Assembly (NCBI GenBank): GCA_017883045.1
Contig: JADGOJ010000005.1
Span: 1 to 50,411, forward strand
Length of the DNA: 50,411 nt
Origin: Acidimicrobiales bacterium
GTDB taxonomy: Bacteria > Actinomycetota > Acidimicrobiia > Acidimicrobiales > RAAP-2
Reading direction: 5' to 3'
The number at the start of each line of letters is the position of its first letter. Positions within the stretch are counted from its first letter, which is position 1. Position numbers and translations under genes: made by a program. Below, in pieces: positions 28,829 through 38,064 of the stretch. A model generated the notes under the pieces. It was not told where the DNA came from. It did no database searches and worked only from the letters and a program-made list of their open reading frames with translations.

Positions 28829-29307
28829 CTCAGGGCTGCTTCGATCGCGGCGACGAGGGCCGGGTCGTCGGGCTCCACCTGCGGCGCGAAGCGCTGCACC
28901 GAGCCATCGGGGGCAAGAAGGAACTTCTCGAAGTTCCACCGGATGTCGCCCGAGTACCCGTCGACGTCGGCCACCTGGGTAAGTTCCTCGTAGAGCGGGT
29001 GACGGTGGTCGCCGTTCACCTCGATCTTCTCGAAGAGCGGGAAGGTCACGCCATAGGTCGTCGAGCAGAAGGTCTGGATCTCCTCGGCCGTGCCGGGCTC
29101 TTGGCCGAGGAACTGATTGCAGGGGAAGCCCACGACGCTGAAGCCACGTTCGGCGTACTTCTTCTGGAGCTCCTCCAGTCCCGCGTACTGGGGGGTCAGG
29201 CCGCACTTCGAGGCGACGTTGACGACCAGCACGGTCTTTCCAGCGAACGGCGCCAGCGAACCGTCGTCGCCGCTCAGGGTGTGCAATGGGATGTCGTAGA
29301 GGGTCAT
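28825..29307 (-). CDS. Glutathione peroxidase-family protein
   Basis: A 160-residue thioredoxin-fold peroxidase. The peroxidatic Cys35 is in NVASKCGLTPQY, and the Gln, Asn and Trp of the active-site tetrad appear in GFPCNQFLGQEPG and IRWNFEKF. Most bacterial members use Cys and thioredoxin rather than glutathione to reduce hydroperoxides; no selenocysteine is present. There is no signal peptide. The ATG at 29307 has TAAGGT exactly 6 nt upstream, so it is probably leaderless. It is divergent from the quinone oxidoreductase by 53 nt. Confidence 0.94.
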   Translation of the reverse strand: MTLYDIPLHTLSGDDGSLAPFAGKTVLVVNVASKCGLTPQYAGLEELQKKYAERGFSVVGFPCNQFLGQEPGTAEEIQTFCSTTYGVTFPLFEKIEVNGDHRHPLYEELTQVADVDGYSGDIRWNFEKFLLAPDGSVQRFAPQVEPDDPALVAAIEAALS

Positions 29308-29313
29308 CCCGAG

Positions 29314-29319
29314 ACCTTA
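29314..29319 (-). promoter_or_regulatory. -10 element for leaderless peroxidase gene
   Basis: TAAGGT, then 6 nt, then the ATG at 29307. The same hexamer and spacing precede the CadD-like gene at 46017. Confidence 0.5.
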
Positions 29320-29347
29320 ACGGCTGAGCGTTCGAGCGCCACCGCCG

Positions 29348-29353
29348 TAGGCT
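29348..29353 (+). promoter_or_regulatory. -10 element for leaderless quinone oxidoreductase gene
   Basis: TAGGCT, then 7 nt, then the ATG at 29361. TAGGCT with 7 nt also precedes potA and the threonine dehydratase gene. Confidence 0.5.
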
Positions 29354-29360
29354 CTACTCC

Positions 29361-30308
29361 ATGTTGGCCGTAGTGATCCATGACGGGGCCCTCGAAGTCA
29401 CCGAGCGGCCCATCCCCGAACCGGGCCCCCACGACGTCGTGGTGGCGGTGAGGGGCGCCGGCGTCAACGCCGCGGACCTCTTGCAGCTCCAGGGGCTCTA
29501 CCCGGCGCCGCCGGGCTGGCCGGCGGACATCCCGGGCCTCGAAATGGCCGGCGTCGTCAGCGCCGTCGGCGACCGGGTCCACGAGCCGCTCCTCGGCCGG
29601 CGAGTCTGCGCCATCGTCGGCGGCGGCGCCCAGGCCTCGCACTGCGCGGTGCCCGCCGAGCACCTGATCTTCATCCCCGACCACGTCAGCTGGGACGAGG
29701 CCGGTGGATTCGCCGAGGCCTTCACGACCGCCTACGACGCGCTCGTCACGCAGGCTCGGGTGCGAGAGGACGAGCGGGTGCTGATCTCGGGCGCCTCGGG
29801 TGGCGTCGGCGTCGCGGCCGTGCAGATCGCCCACGCTCTCGGCGCCCACGTCACCGCGGTCACCCGCACGAGCGAGCACCACGAGCAGCTCCTCGGTCTC
29901 GGCGCCGACCAGACCGTCACGATCGACCAGGTATCGACCATCGAGCGAGTGGACGCGGTGCTCGAGCTCGTGGGCGCGGCGCACCTCGGCTTCGCCCAAC
30001 ACGTGCTCGCGCCGTTCGCGCGCGTCGTGGTGATCGGCGTCGGCGGCGGCGGCCGCGTGGAGATCGACCTTCGTCTCATCATGGCGATGCGCGCCTCGCT
30101 GAGCGGCTCGACGCTGCGCTCGAGGTCGCGAGAAGAGAAGGCCGACATCGCCGCGCTCGTCAATCAGGCGCTCGTGCCGCGATGGACCACGGGCGAACTG
30201 CGCGTCCCGATCGCTTCCGCGTTCGACCTCACCGACGCCGAGGCCGCCTACGAGTACTTCAGCCGTCCGGGCAAGTTCGGCAAGGTCGTCTTGTGCGTCG
30301 ACGAGTGA
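29361..30308 (+). CDS. Zinc-free MDR oxidoreductase (NADPH:quinone reductase type)
   Basis: A 315-residue medium-chain reductase. GVNAADLLQLQGLYP and the nucleotide-binding ISGASGGVGVAAVQIAHALGAHV (SGASGGVG, NADP type) mark the quinone oxidoreductase group; the zinc-ligand Cys of alcohol dehydrogenases are missing. It probably reduces quinones or enones with NADPH. The ATG has TAGGCT 7 nt upstream and no ribosome site. The DUF5522 gene follows within 17 nt and is probably cotranscribed. Confidence 0.9.
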   Translation: MLAVVIHDGALEVTERPIPEPGPHDVVVAVRGAGVNAADLLQLQGLYPAPPGWPADIPGLEMAGVVSAVGDRVHEPLLGRRVCAIVGGGAQASHCAVPAEHLIFIPDHVSWDEAGGFAEAFTTAYDALVTQARVREDERVLISGASGGVGVAAVQIAHALGAHVTAVTRTSEHHEQLLGLGADQTVTIDQVSTIERVDAVLELVGAAHLGFAQHVLAPFARVVVIGVGGGGRVEIDLRLIMAMRASLSGSTLRSRSREEKADIAALVNQALVPRWTTGELRVPIASAFDLTDAEAAYEYFSRPGKFGKVVLCVDE

Positions 30309-30324
30309 CGCCTCGTTGGCTTCA

Positions 30325-30543
30325 GTGAACTCCGAGGTCCCCCGCCCCCACCCCAGTCGCTGCGACCCGTCGCGGGCGGACTACGGCGACATCATTCGCG
30401 CCCACGAAGAGGCCGTGGCGCTCGGACAGTCGTGCTACCGCGATCCTTCGACCGGCCTCATGGTCTTGACCGTGGCGACGCACCTGGCCCGTGGGACGTG
30501 CTGTCGCAGCGGCTGTCGGCACTGCCCCTTCCTCGTCGTCTAG
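30325..30543 (+). CDS. DUF5522 small Cys-rich protein
   Basis: A 72-residue protein. The middle YRDPSTGLMVLTVATHLARG and the C-terminal CCRSGCRHCPF (four Cys) are the DUF5522 signature. The Cys cluster suggests a metal site; the family's role is unknown. GTG at 30325 is taken as start; an in-frame TTG at 30316 would add three residues. The TAG stop shares CTAG with the stop of the convergent MFS gene. Confidence 0.85.
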   Translation: MNSEVPRPHPSRCDPSRADYGDIIRAHEEAVALGQSCYRDPSTGLMVLTVATHLARGTCCRSGCRHCPFLVV

Positions 30544-32057
30544 TGGACGGGGACCGGCGCCTCGTCGTGCTGGCCGAGGTGGTGACGGTCGATGTTCGCG
30601 AGGAAGTAGAAGCTCATCGAGGCCAGGAGCAGCATCAGCGCTCCGAACCGGAACGCCTGGTCGAACCCGTGCACGTTGGCCGCGTTCCTCAGAGTCACTG
30701 CCGCGGCCTTGGTCGTCGGGTGGTGGATGGTTCCCGCGAGGTACGCCGTGGCGCTCGAGACGAAGATGGTGTTCTGGATCGCCACGCCGAAGGACCCACC
30801 GAGCTGCTGGGCGGTCTGCAGAACCGCTGACGCGGCGCCGGTGTCACCCGGCCTCACGTTGAAGAGAGCGGTCGAAGAAACCGTCACGAAGACCATGCCC
30901 AGTCCGAGGCTCGCCACGATCATCGCCGGCATCACGTGGCCGAGGTAGGAGCTGTTCGGCTTGATGAGCGAGAGGATCGACAGGCCGACCGCGCCCATCA
31001 GGCAGCCGACGGTCGCGAGCGGGCGCGGTCCGACCTTGGGCAGCAACTGGCTGGCCGCACTGGCCGAGATGATGATGCCCACCGAGAAGGGCAGGAACAA
31101 GAGGCCGGACTTCACCGCCGAGTACTGGTGGACGTTCTGGAAGTAGAAGGTCATGAAGAGGAACATCCCGAAGAGGCCGAGCCCGACGAAGATCTGCGAG
31201 AGGTAGGCGCCCGCGCGCACGCGGTCGGCGATCAGTCGCAGGGGCAGCAGCGGCGTCTTGATGCGGCTCTCGATGACGAAGAAGACGGCCAACAGCGCTG
31301 CGCCCAGCGCCATGAAGGGCCAGGCACTGGTCGAGCCCCAACCGTAGGTCGAGGCCTGCGAGACGCCGTAAACGACGCTGACCATCCCGGCCGTCGCGGT
31401 GAGCGCGCCGGGCACGTCGTAGTGCGGATGACCGTGGACCTTTGATTCGTGGATGTTCGGCACGGCGAGGCTGAAGGCGACGATCGCCATCGGCGTGTTG
31501 ACGAAGAGGCACCAGCGCCACGAGAAGTACTGGGTCAACAGCCCGCCGGCGATCAACCCGATGGCGGCTCCGACGCCCGACAGCGCGCCGAAGACCCCGA
31601 AGGCCTTGGCGCGCTCTTTGGAGTCGGTGAACGTCACCGAGATCAGCGAGAGCGACGCTGGCGCGAGCAGTGCGCCGAAGACCCCTTGCAGCGCGCGGGC
31701 CCCAAAGAGCATCTGCTGGTTCTGGGCGAAGCCTCCCAGCAGCGACGCGCCGGCGAAACCCAAGAGCCCGATCAGGAAGGCCCTCTTTCGACCCACGTAG
31801 TCACCGATGCGACCGCCGAGGAGCAGGAAGCCTCCGAAGGTGAGCGTGTAGGCGGTCACGGCCCACTGGTAGTTCTTCGGAGCGATCCCCAGTCCCCCGA
31901 GGGCCTTGGGCAACGCCGCGTGGGGCAGGGCGATGTTGACGATCGAGGCGTCCAACACCACCATCAGGGCCGCGATCGCGATGACGAAGAGCGCGAACCA
32001 GCGACGCGGATCCGGGATCTCGGCGTGAACGACGTGACTTACCGAAGCGTCTGACAT
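30540..32057 (-). CDS. MFS transporter, DHA2 (14-span) drug-efflux type
   Basis: A 505-residue membrane protein with about 14 spans. Motif D1-like LDASIVNIALPHA in span 1, motif A GGRIGDYVGRKRAFLIG and motif C GALSGVGAAIGLIAGGLL are classic for DHA2 antiporters such as QacA and EmrB. It probably exports hydrophobic or cationic compounds; the substrate is unknown. The ATG at 32057 has GGGGAG close upstream (about 4 nt). It is codirectional with ald but 83 nt downstream of it. The stop shares CTAG with DUF5522. Confidence 0.9.
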   Translation of the reverse strand: MSDASVSHVVHAEIPDPRRWFALFVIAIAALMVVLDASIVNIALPHAALPKALGGLGIAPKNYQWAVTAYTLTFGGFLLLGGRIGDYVGRKRAFLIGLLGFAGASLLGGFAQNQQMLFGARALQGVFGALLAPASLSLISVTFTDSKERAKAFGVFGALSGVGAAIGLIAGGLLTQYFSWRWCLFVNTPMAIVAFSLAVPNIHESKVHGHPHYDVPGALTATAGMVSVVYGVSQASTYGWGSTSAWPFMALGAALLAVFFVIESRIKTPLLPLRLIADRVRAGAYLSQIFVGLGLFGMFLFMTFYFQNVHQYSAVKSGLLFLPFSVGIIISASAASQLLPKVGPRPLATVGCLMGAVGLSILSLIKPNSSYLGHVMPAMIVASLGLGMVFVTVSSTALFNVRPGDTGAASAVLQTAQQLGGSFGVAIQNTIFVSSATAYLAGTIHHPTTKAAAVTLRNAANVHGFDQAFRFGALMLLLASMSFYFLANIDRHHLGQHDEAPVPVH

Positions 32058-32140
32058 GGTCTCCCCAAAATGAGTTCGATTCGCGAAAAGGACTCACGGG
32101 GCGGTTCGCGCCCTATGAGCCCTTCACGAGTCTCCGATCT

Positions 32141-33259
32141 TTACAGCAGCGAGCGTAGTGGACTGAAGTCGAGACCGAGCGAGTCGGCGACGGGGCCGTA
32201 GGTGACCGCGCCGTCCACCACGTTGACGCCCTCGGCCAGCGCGTCGTCGGCCAGCACGGCCTTGCGCCAGCCGTGTCGGGCGAGCTCCATCGCGTAGGGC
32301 AACGTGGCGTTCGCGAGCGCGTAGGTCGACGTGTACGGCACGGCGCCGGGCATGTTCGCCACGCAGTAGAAGATCGACCCGTTGACCTCGAAGACGGGAT
32401 CCGAGTGCGTCGTCGGCCGCGTCGCCTCGAAGCAACCGCCTTGGTCGACCGAGATGTCCACGAGCACCGAGCCGGGACGCATTCGAGCGACCAGGTCGTT
32501 GCTGACCAGTTTGGGGGCCTTCGCCCCGACCACCAGCACCGCGCCGATGACGATGTCGGCGTCGAGGCACGCCTCTTCGAGGGTCAGGGTCGACGAGGCG
32601 ATCGTCTGGACGCGTCCGTCGAAGTGGATGTCCACCTGGCGCAGTCGTTCGAGGTTGCGGTCGAGGATCTTCACGTTGGCGTGCAGACCGACCGCCATCG
32701 TGGCGGCCGCGAGCCCCGAGACGCCGGCCCCGATCACCACGACGTTCGACGACGAGACGCCGGGCACGCCACTGATCAGTGACCCGTGCCCGCCGCCGGG
32801 ACGCATGAGGTGATGCGCGCCCATCAAGGGCGCCATCCGACCGGCCACCTCGCTCATCGGCGTCAAGAGCGGGAGCGAGTTGTCGCCCAACCGCACCGTC
32901 TCGTAGGCGATCGCGACGTTCTTGCCCGTGACCAGGGCGTCGGTGCACTCGCGCGAGGCGGCCAGGTGCAGGTAGGTGAAGAGCACCTGGTTCTTTCGCG
33001 CCGCCAGTCGGGGGTACTCGGGGGCGATCGGTTCCTTGACCTTCATCACCAGTTCACTCTCGGCCCAGACGTCGTCGGCGTTGTCGACGATGGTCGCACC
33101 GTTGGCGACGTAGTCGCTGTCGGCGATCGACGATCCGACGCCCGCGCCTCGTTCGATGAGGACCTTGTGTCCGGCACCGGTCAGCTCTCGAGCCCCCGCG
33201 GGCGTCAGCGCCACGCGATACTCGTCTGTCTTGATTTCCTTCGGGACGCCGATAATCAT
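32141..33259 (-). CDS. ald: Alanine dehydrogenase
   Basis: Reversible NAD-dependent oxidative deamination of L-alanine to pyruvate and ammonium. It has 372 residues, standard. MIIGVPKEIKTDEYRVALTP is the family start, the substrate-binding Lys75 (KVKEP) and His98 (YLHLAAS) are present, and the NAD loop is GAGVSGLAAA near 169-178. The ATG at 33259 matches the family N-terminus; GGAAG is about 9 nt upstream. An in-frame ATG further up would add a tail unlike the family. It follows potC by 71 nt, and context suggests it recycles alanine made by the pyruvate-dependent aminotransferase at 40671. Confidence 0.96.
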   Translation of the reverse strand: MIIGVPKEIKTDEYRVALTPAGARELTGAGHKVLIERGAGVGSSIADSDYVANGATIVDNADDVWAESELVMKVKEPIAPEYPRLAARKNQVLFTYLHLAASRECTDALVTGKNVAIAYETVRLGDNSLPLLTPMSEVAGRMAPLMGAHHLMRPGGGHGSLISGVPGVSSSNVVVIGAGVSGLAAATMAVGLHANVKILDRNLERLRQVDIHFDGRVQTIASSTLTLEEACLDADIVIGAVLVVGAKAPKLVSNDLVARMRPGSVLVDISVDQGGCFEATRPTTHSDPVFEVNGSIFYCVANMPGAVPYTSTYALANATLPYAMELARHGWRKAVLADDALAEGVNVVDGAVTYGPVADSLGLDFSPLRSLL

Positions 33260-33330
33260 CGTGCCACTTCCTTCTTCCATTGAGACTTCACGTGAGGTGA
33301 CGCGTCGCACCGAGTTGCGTCGGGGACTGC

Positions 33331-34200
33331 CTAGACCTTCTTCTTCGAGATGACAATACTGAGCACTGCAAAACCTATACCCACCGTGAAGATCGCGGCT
33401 CCGAAGACAAAGACCTGTGGCGGGATGCCGACCCTGGTCGCTCCGTACACCCAGACCGGGAAGGGGACGCTCGTTCCGCTCAGGAAGTTCGAGGTGACGA
33501 AGTCGTCGATGGAGAGTGCGAAGGCCATCAACGCCCCGGCCAGCACCCCGGGCATGATCAACGGCAGGGTCACGCGCATGAAGGTCACCAACGGGGTCGC
33601 GCCCAGGTCGTACGCCGCCTCCTCGAGCGCGCGATCGAATCCGGCCATGCGCGCTCGAACTGTCACGGTGACGTACGCGATGGAGAACATCACGTGAGCG
33701 AGCACGAGGGTGAGGAATCCCCGGTTGATGTTGAGCGTGACGAACAGCCCGAGCAGCGAGGCGCCCATCACAATCTCGGGTGCCGCGATGTTCAAGAACA
33801 GCACCTGCTCGACCACCGTCTTGCCGCGGAAGCGTGGCGGGTGGTAGCGCACCAGCGCCACGGCGAGCAGCGTCCCGAGGATGGTCGCGACTATGGTCGC
33901 CACGACTGCCAGCCGGATCGACAACCAGAACGCCGAGGTCAGGCCGGGCACGCTGCTCCACTTCTGGTACCACTCCGTGGTGAAGCCGTTCCACGAGAAG
34001 CTCACGAGCGGTTGACCGCCGACCACCTTGTTGAAGCTGTACATGATCATGATCGCGATGGGGAACACCAGGTAGGCAATGACCAGCCACGAGTACGTCG
34101 GAAGCACGGCCCGGCCCCAGTGACGCCGCCTCTTGTGAGCGCTCGGGGGGGCCGCCTGCACCGTCGCCGTCGAAGCCTGCGGGTCGCCGAGCACGCTCAT
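33331..34200 (-). CDS. potC: Spermidine/putrescine ABC transporter permease, PotC type
   Basis: A 289-residue inner-membrane permease with about six spans. It has the FPIAIMIMYSFNK start and the EAA-loop ALEEAAYDLGATPLVTFMRVTLPLIMPG that contacts the ATPase, as in PotC. A basic N-terminal stretch (HKRRRHWGR) precedes the first span. The ATG overlaps the potB TGA (ATGA). It forms the channel with PotB. Confidence 0.92.
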   Translation of the reverse strand: MSVLGDPQASTATVQAAPPSAHKRRRHWGRAVLPTYSWLVIAYLVFPIAIMIMYSFNKVVGGQPLVSFSWNGFTTEWYQKWSSVPGLTSAFWLSIRLAVVATIVATILGTLLAVALVRYHPPRFRGKTVVEQVLFLNIAAPEIVMGASLLGLFVTLNINRGFLTLVLAHVMFSIAYVTVTVRARMAGFDRALEEAAYDLGATPLVTFMRVTLPLIMPGVLAGALMAFALSIDDFVTSNFLSGTSVPFPVWVYGATRVGIPPQVFVFGAAIFTVGIGFAVLSIVISKKKV

Positions 34201-35075
34201 AGGTACTGCTCAATCGTGCGTGAGCCCAAGAGCCGGGCGTAGAGGAATATCCCGACGAGCGAGATCGCGAGCAGCACCGCCGAGAGCGACGCGCCGCCGG
34301 CGTAGTCGAGGTTGACCAGGAACTGGTTCTGCACGACCGTGCCGACCATGGTGTTCGCCGTGCCTCCGAGGATCTCCTGGTTCACGTAGTCGCCGAAGGC
34401 CGGGATGAAGGTGAGCAGGAACGCCGCGAAGATTCCCGGCACCGTCAGGGGAAGGATGACGCGCAAGAAGCCCGCGCGACGCGTGGCGTAGAGGTCGTAG
34501 GCGGCCTCGAGGATCCGATAGTCGATGCGCTCGAGCGCCACGTAAAGCGGCAGTGCGGTGAACGGCAGGTAGTTATACGCGAGGCCCGCCACCACCGCGA
34601 AGCCGGTGCCCAGCACGTGGAAGCCGTGGGGCAACAGATGGAAGTTCTTCAAGGTGTGCAGCACCACGCCGTTGTTCGAGAGCACGAACTCCCACACGAT
34701 GGTGCGGATGATGAACGAGACGAAGAACGGCACGAGCAGCATCAAGAGGAAGAAGTTCTTGCGTCGCCCCCCGTGGAAGGCGATCCAGTACGCGATGGGG
34801 AACGAGATCACCAGGTCGGCCAGCGTCGCCGCGGCGGCGAAGTAGAAGCTCGTGAGAAACTGCGCCCTGTAGAGGCTGACCACGCTCGGCAACTCGCCCC
34901 AGTGCCACGTCATCACGCACGCGCCCGTCGCGGGGCTGCACGTCTCCAGAGACATGACCAACATCGCGCCGAGCGGCACGATGAAGAGCAGCAGCAGCCA
35001 TAGCCCGGCCGGCAGGCTCAGGAGATATGGTGCGAGCCTCTTGCCCCATCCTCCGCGCGAGCGCGGCTCGGTCAC
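34197..35075 (-). CDS. potB: Spermidine/putrescine ABC transporter permease, PotB type
   Basis: A 292-residue permease with about six spans. The IVPLGAMLVMSLETC region and the EAA loop ILEAAYDLYATRRAGFLRVILPLTVPG are PotB-like, as is FIPAFGDYVNQEILGG in the following segment. It starts with GTG at 35075, overlapping the potD TGA (GTGA), and ends in an ATGA overlap with potC. Confidence 0.92.
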   Translation of the reverse strand: MTEPRSRGGWGKRLAPYLLSLPAGLWLLLLFIVPLGAMLVMSLETCSPATGACVMTWHWGELPSVVSLYRAQFLTSFYFAAAATLADLVISFPIAYWIAFHGGRRKNFFLLMLLVPFFVSFIIRTIVWEFVLSNNGVVLHTLKNFHLLPHGFHVLGTGFAVVAGLAYNYLPFTALPLYVALERIDYRILEAAYDLYATRRAGFLRVILPLTVPGIFAAFLLTFIPAFGDYVNQEILGGTANTMVGTVVQNQFLVNLDYAGGASLSAVLLAISLVGIFLYARLLGSRTIEQYL

Positions 35076-36379
35076 GCCCCCTGGACTATCGGCAGGAACA
35101 GTCCGTTCCACGCATTGATCTCCGCTTGATTCTTGAAGTTGTAGTAGGGGCGGGTGACCTTGGTGGCCGCCGCGTCGGGAAAGACGAGCGGCGAGTTCGC
35201 GGTCACCGACGTGGGCAGGCCGATCTCGGGCGCCAGCTTCTTCAGCGCCTGCACCGCCCAGCCCGTCGGGTGGAGCAGCTGTTGCTTGGCGGCGGGCACC
35301 GGGCAAACGTAGTCGTCGTAGTACTCGACGACCGCCTGGGTCTGGGGGCTGTAGAAGAAGTCCATGAGCGTCATGGCATCCCTCGGATTTTGCGCGTAGA
35401 GCGGGATCGCCATGTTGTCGGTCCAAAGCATCGCCCCCTCGTGGGGCAACAGCAGCTTCAACTTCTTGAACTTGCTGGTGAGATTGGCCTGGAAGATGTC
35501 GCCCGAGTACGCCTGACAGACGTTGACGTCGCCATTCTTCAGGTGCGCGATGTAGCTCTGGTCGTAGTACGCCACGACGATGCCATCGCTCTTCTGCTGC
35601 TTGAGCTTCTTGGCCGCCTTGGCCCAGTCGGACTCGGTTGACTTCGCCGGTTCAACCCCGATCGCGAGCAAGCCGGCGCAGCCCAGCTCGAAGGGGTCGG
35701 CCAACATGCCGACCTGCCCCTTGTACTTCTTGCTGAAGAGGATGCCGATGCTGTCACCGGGGTTCTTCACCACCTGGGAGTTGTAGCCCACGGCGGTCCA
35801 TCCTGACTGCCACGCCATCGAGTACTTGTTGCCCGGGTCCCATGACGGACTCTTCACCAGCGGTCCGGCGTACTTGTCGAAGTTGGCCATCTTCGAATGG
35901 TCGAGAGGCACGAGCCAGCCCAAGTCCATCAAGTAGCCCAACTCCGGATTGTTGTTCGTCATGACGATGAGGTCGTAGCCAGTCGACTGGCCCGCCGCCA
36001 GTGACGGACGTATCTTGGAGTAGAAGGAGGCGTCGTCCTGGATTGCCTCGATGTAGTTGACCTTGACGCCAGTCGTCTGGGTGAAGTGGTCGAGCGAAGG
36101 GTGCTTGCTGCCCACGACGTCGATGTACAAGGGCCAGTTGGCGAAATTGAGCTTGTGGTGGAGCTTCTGCTTCGCCCACCAGGTCTTGGTCCCGACCTTC
36201 GCGTTGGGCAACGACGAAGCGAACGCCGCGCCGCCTCCCGCCATCATGATCGATGTGCCCGCCCCCAGTCCCGCGATCCGAAGCACATCGCGTCGCGAGA
36301 CTCGTGGCTGGGTCAGGCCCCTCCAGAATGACGGGTCGACGCCCTCGGGGGCCCCGGTGCCCTGGATCTCCTCTGACAT
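35072..36379 (-). CDS. potD: Polyamine-type substrate-binding protein, Tat-exported
   Basis: A 435-residue PotD/PotF-like periplasmic-type binding protein. A twin-arginine signal (RVSRRDVLRIAGLGAGTS) starts near residue 26 and no lipobox Cys follows. FANWPLYIDV, TGVKVNYIEAIQDDASFYSKIRP, GYDLIVMTNN and YYDDYVCPVP are family features. Ligand specificity (putrescine, spermidine or another amine) cannot be decided by eye. The ATG at 36379 is 2 nt after the potA stop and has AAGGGG about 8 nt upstream within potA. Confidence 0.9.
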   Translation of the reverse strand: MSEEIQGTGAPEGVDPSFWRGLTQPRVSRRDVLRIAGLGAGTSIMMAGGGAAFASSLPNAKVGTKTWWAKQKLHHKLNFANWPLYIDVVGSKHPSLDHFTQTTGVKVNYIEAIQDDASFYSKIRPSLAAGQSTGYDLIVMTNNNPELGYLMDLGWLVPLDHSKMANFDKYAGPLVKSPSWDPGNKYSMAWQSGWTAVGYNSQVVKNPGDSIGILFSKKYKGQVGMLADPFELGCAGLLAIGVEPAKSTESDWAKAAKKLKQQKSDGIVVAYYDQSYIAHLKNGDVNVCQAYSGDIFQANLTSKFKKLKLLLPHEGAMLWTDNMAIPLYAQNPRDAMTLMDFFYSPQTQAVVEYYDDYVCPVPAAKQQLLHPTGWAVQALKKLAPEIGLPTSVTANSPLVFPDAAATKVTRPYYNFKNQAEINAWNGLFLPIVQGA

Positions 36380-36381
36380 TG

Positions 36382-37581
36382 CTAATCCCCTTCCAATTCG
36401 TTGATCTCGGTCTTCTCGCCGAGCGGCCTGACGGTGAAGGTGTGCTCCTCGGGCCACATCAGCACCACGTTGTCGCCACTGCGGGGCGCGAACTGCGAAC
36501 CGAGGTTCTGTGCGTACACGGTGACCTCGACGCCGGACTCTGTCTCGACGATGTACTGATTGCCGACGCCGGTGAACGTCGAGACGCGTACGCGCCCGCG
36601 CAGCGAGTTGCATCCGGCTGTCGGCGAGCTGCCCTCGGGCGCCAGATCGATCTTCTCGGGACGCACGCCGACCTTGACCGCACTCGAATTGAGGTCTGGC
36701 ACCCGGCTCGTGGGCACGCGAATCTCGACGCCGCCCGACGTCGCGACCGAGACCATGCCTCCCTCGGTCCTGACGATCTCCCCGCTCAGGAGATTGGATG
36801 CTCCGAGGAACGTCGCGACGAACTCCGAGGTCGGATTGTCGTAAACGTCCTTGGGTGAGCCCATCCCCTCGATCTTGCCGTGCCACATTACGGCCAGGCG
36901 GTCCGACATCGTCATCGCCTCTTCCTGGTCGTGGGTGACGTAGATGAATGTGATACCGACCTGGCTCTGGATCCGCTTGAGTTCCACCTGCATCTGACGA
37001 CGCAACTTGGCGTCGAGTGCCGACATGGGCTCGTCGAGCAGCAACAGCCGAGGTTGATTGACGAGGGCCCGGGCCAAGGCGACCCGTTGCTGCTGTCCAC
37101 CGGACAGCTGCGACGGTTGACGACGTTCGAAGTTCGGCAGGTCCACCATCTCGAGCATCTCGCCAACCCGTCGCTTCACTTCAACCTTGGCCACGTGCTG
37201 GCGTCGCAACCCGAAGGCGACGTTCTCGAAGACGTCGAGGTGTGGAAAGAGGGCGTAGGACTGGAACACCGTGTTGACGTTGCGCCGATACGGAGCCAGG
37301 TCCGTGACGTCCTGGCCGCCAATGAAGATACGACCTGCAGTGGGCTCCTCGAAGCCGCCCAACATTCGCAGCGATGTCGTCTTGCCACAGCCCGAGGGGC
37401 CGAGAAGACTGAAGAACTCTCCGGCACGGACTTCGAGATTGAGATCGTCAACGGCGTTGGCGTCACCAAAACGCTTCGTCACGTGTTCGAAGCGAACATC
37501 GGCGGTCTTCGAGGTGTCGGCCGTCGCGACGCGTCCTGAATTCAGCTCCGATTCATCGCGCAACGCTGACTGGCCGCTCAT
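36382..37581 (-). CDS. potA: Spermidine/putrescine ABC transporter ATP-binding protein
   Basis: A 399-residue ABC ATPase. Walker A is GPSGCGKT at 61-68, the signature LSGGQQQR at 159-166, Walker B LLLLDEP at 179-185, and the H-loop is in YVTHDQEEAM. The C-terminal part carries a TOBE domain (VGVRPEKIDLAPEG onward). An N-terminal extension of about 28 residues precedes the domain. The ATG at 37581 has TAGGCT 7 nt upstream, so it is likely leaderless and heads the operon potA-potD-potB-potC. Confidence 0.94.
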   Translation of the reverse strand: MSGQSALRDESELNSGRVATADTSKTADVRFEHVTKRFGDANAVDDLNLEVRAGEFFSLLGPSGCGKTTSLRMLGGFEEPTAGRIFIGGQDVTDLAPYRRNVNTVFQSYALFPHLDVFENVAFGLRRQHVAKVEVKRRVGEMLEMVDLPNFERRQPSQLSGGQQQRVALARALVNQPRLLLLDEPMSALDAKLRRQMQVELKRIQSQVGITFIYVTHDQEEAMTMSDRLAVMWHGKIEGMGSPKDVYDNPTSEFVATFLGASNLLSGEIVRTEGGMVSVATSGGVEIRVPTSRVPDLNSSAVKVGVRPEKIDLAPEGSSPTAGCNSLRGRVRVSTFTGVGNQYIVETESGVEVTVYAQNLGSQFAPRSGDNVVLMWPEEHTFTVRPLGEKTEINELEGD

Positions 37582-37712
37582 CGCAGGAAGCCTAAGCCAC
37601 GTTCACGCTGGAACTTCGTCACGCGCCTGAACTCCAGCAGCGCAGCGGTGAACTCAGATCGACCTCGCTCTCGACGCCTGCCCATCTGCATTTCGACCCC
37701 CCAATCACCCAT
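37578..37712 (-). CDS. Possible 44-residue ORF overlapping potA
   Basis: A short basic ORF starts with ATG at 37712 and ends in TGA that overlaps the potA ATG (ATGA), the junction used by many gene pairs here. It contains EFTAALLEFRRVTKFQRERG. No family is recognised. The potA -10 element lies inside it, and it follows a decayed gene, so it may be chance. Confidence 0.2.
   Translation of the reverse strand: MGDWGVEMQMGRRRERGRSEFTAALLEFRRVTKFQRERGLGFLR
37589..37594 (-). promoter_or_regulatory. -10 element for leaderless potA
   Basis: TAGGCT, then 7 nt, then the ATG at 37581. Confidence 0.5.
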
Positions 37713-37719
37713 ATCGACC

Positions 37720-38064
37720 TTAACCCCGCTCCCCGGCAACCGAGTTTCCTGCGTCGGGCACGAAACACTGGCCAGTCACCCATGACGTCCCGAGTGGACC
37801 CGGCCCACGAATCGCCGGGGCCGCTACTTGCGCGGACCGTGCACCTGGTCGCGTTGGTTCGCGCTGGCCCTACTCGTGCTCGAAGGGTGCCTGAGAGCCG
37901 GTTCGAATCCCGCCTGGCGCGACCGCGTTCACGCCAGCCCCGTGAGACGCCGAGTCATCGGCGAGCGCTCGGGCACGTCCGACCTTGCCGGCCTTGACCG
38001 CGCCGTAGCCGGCCTCTCCCGTCATGGCCATCACCGGACCGGTAGCCCTTGCCACGGGTATCAC
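37720..38064 (-). pseudogene. Decayed C-terminal half of a short-chain dehydrogenase
   Basis: Minus-strand translation shows the end of an SDR: AGYGAVKAGKVGRARALA (catalytic Tyr and Lys), VNAVAPGGIRTGSQ, then an in-frame TAG at 37870-37872, and further on in the same frame SWVTGQCFVPDAGNSVA, the usual C-terminus, ending in TAA at 37720. The N-terminal cofactor-binding half is missing; similarity begins next to the aldehyde dehydrogenase gene. The middle part is eroded. Truncation plus the internal stop mark it as a relic. Confidence 0.75.

Noticed and set aside
37862..37921. A GGTTCGAATCC segment with flanking complementary bases that looks like the 3' part of a tRNA, possibly an attachment site.
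   Set aside because: On the other strand it encodes VNAVAPGGIRTGSQ of the SDR relic, the D-arm and anticodon arm cannot be drawn, and the length between acceptor arms is too short for a tRNA.
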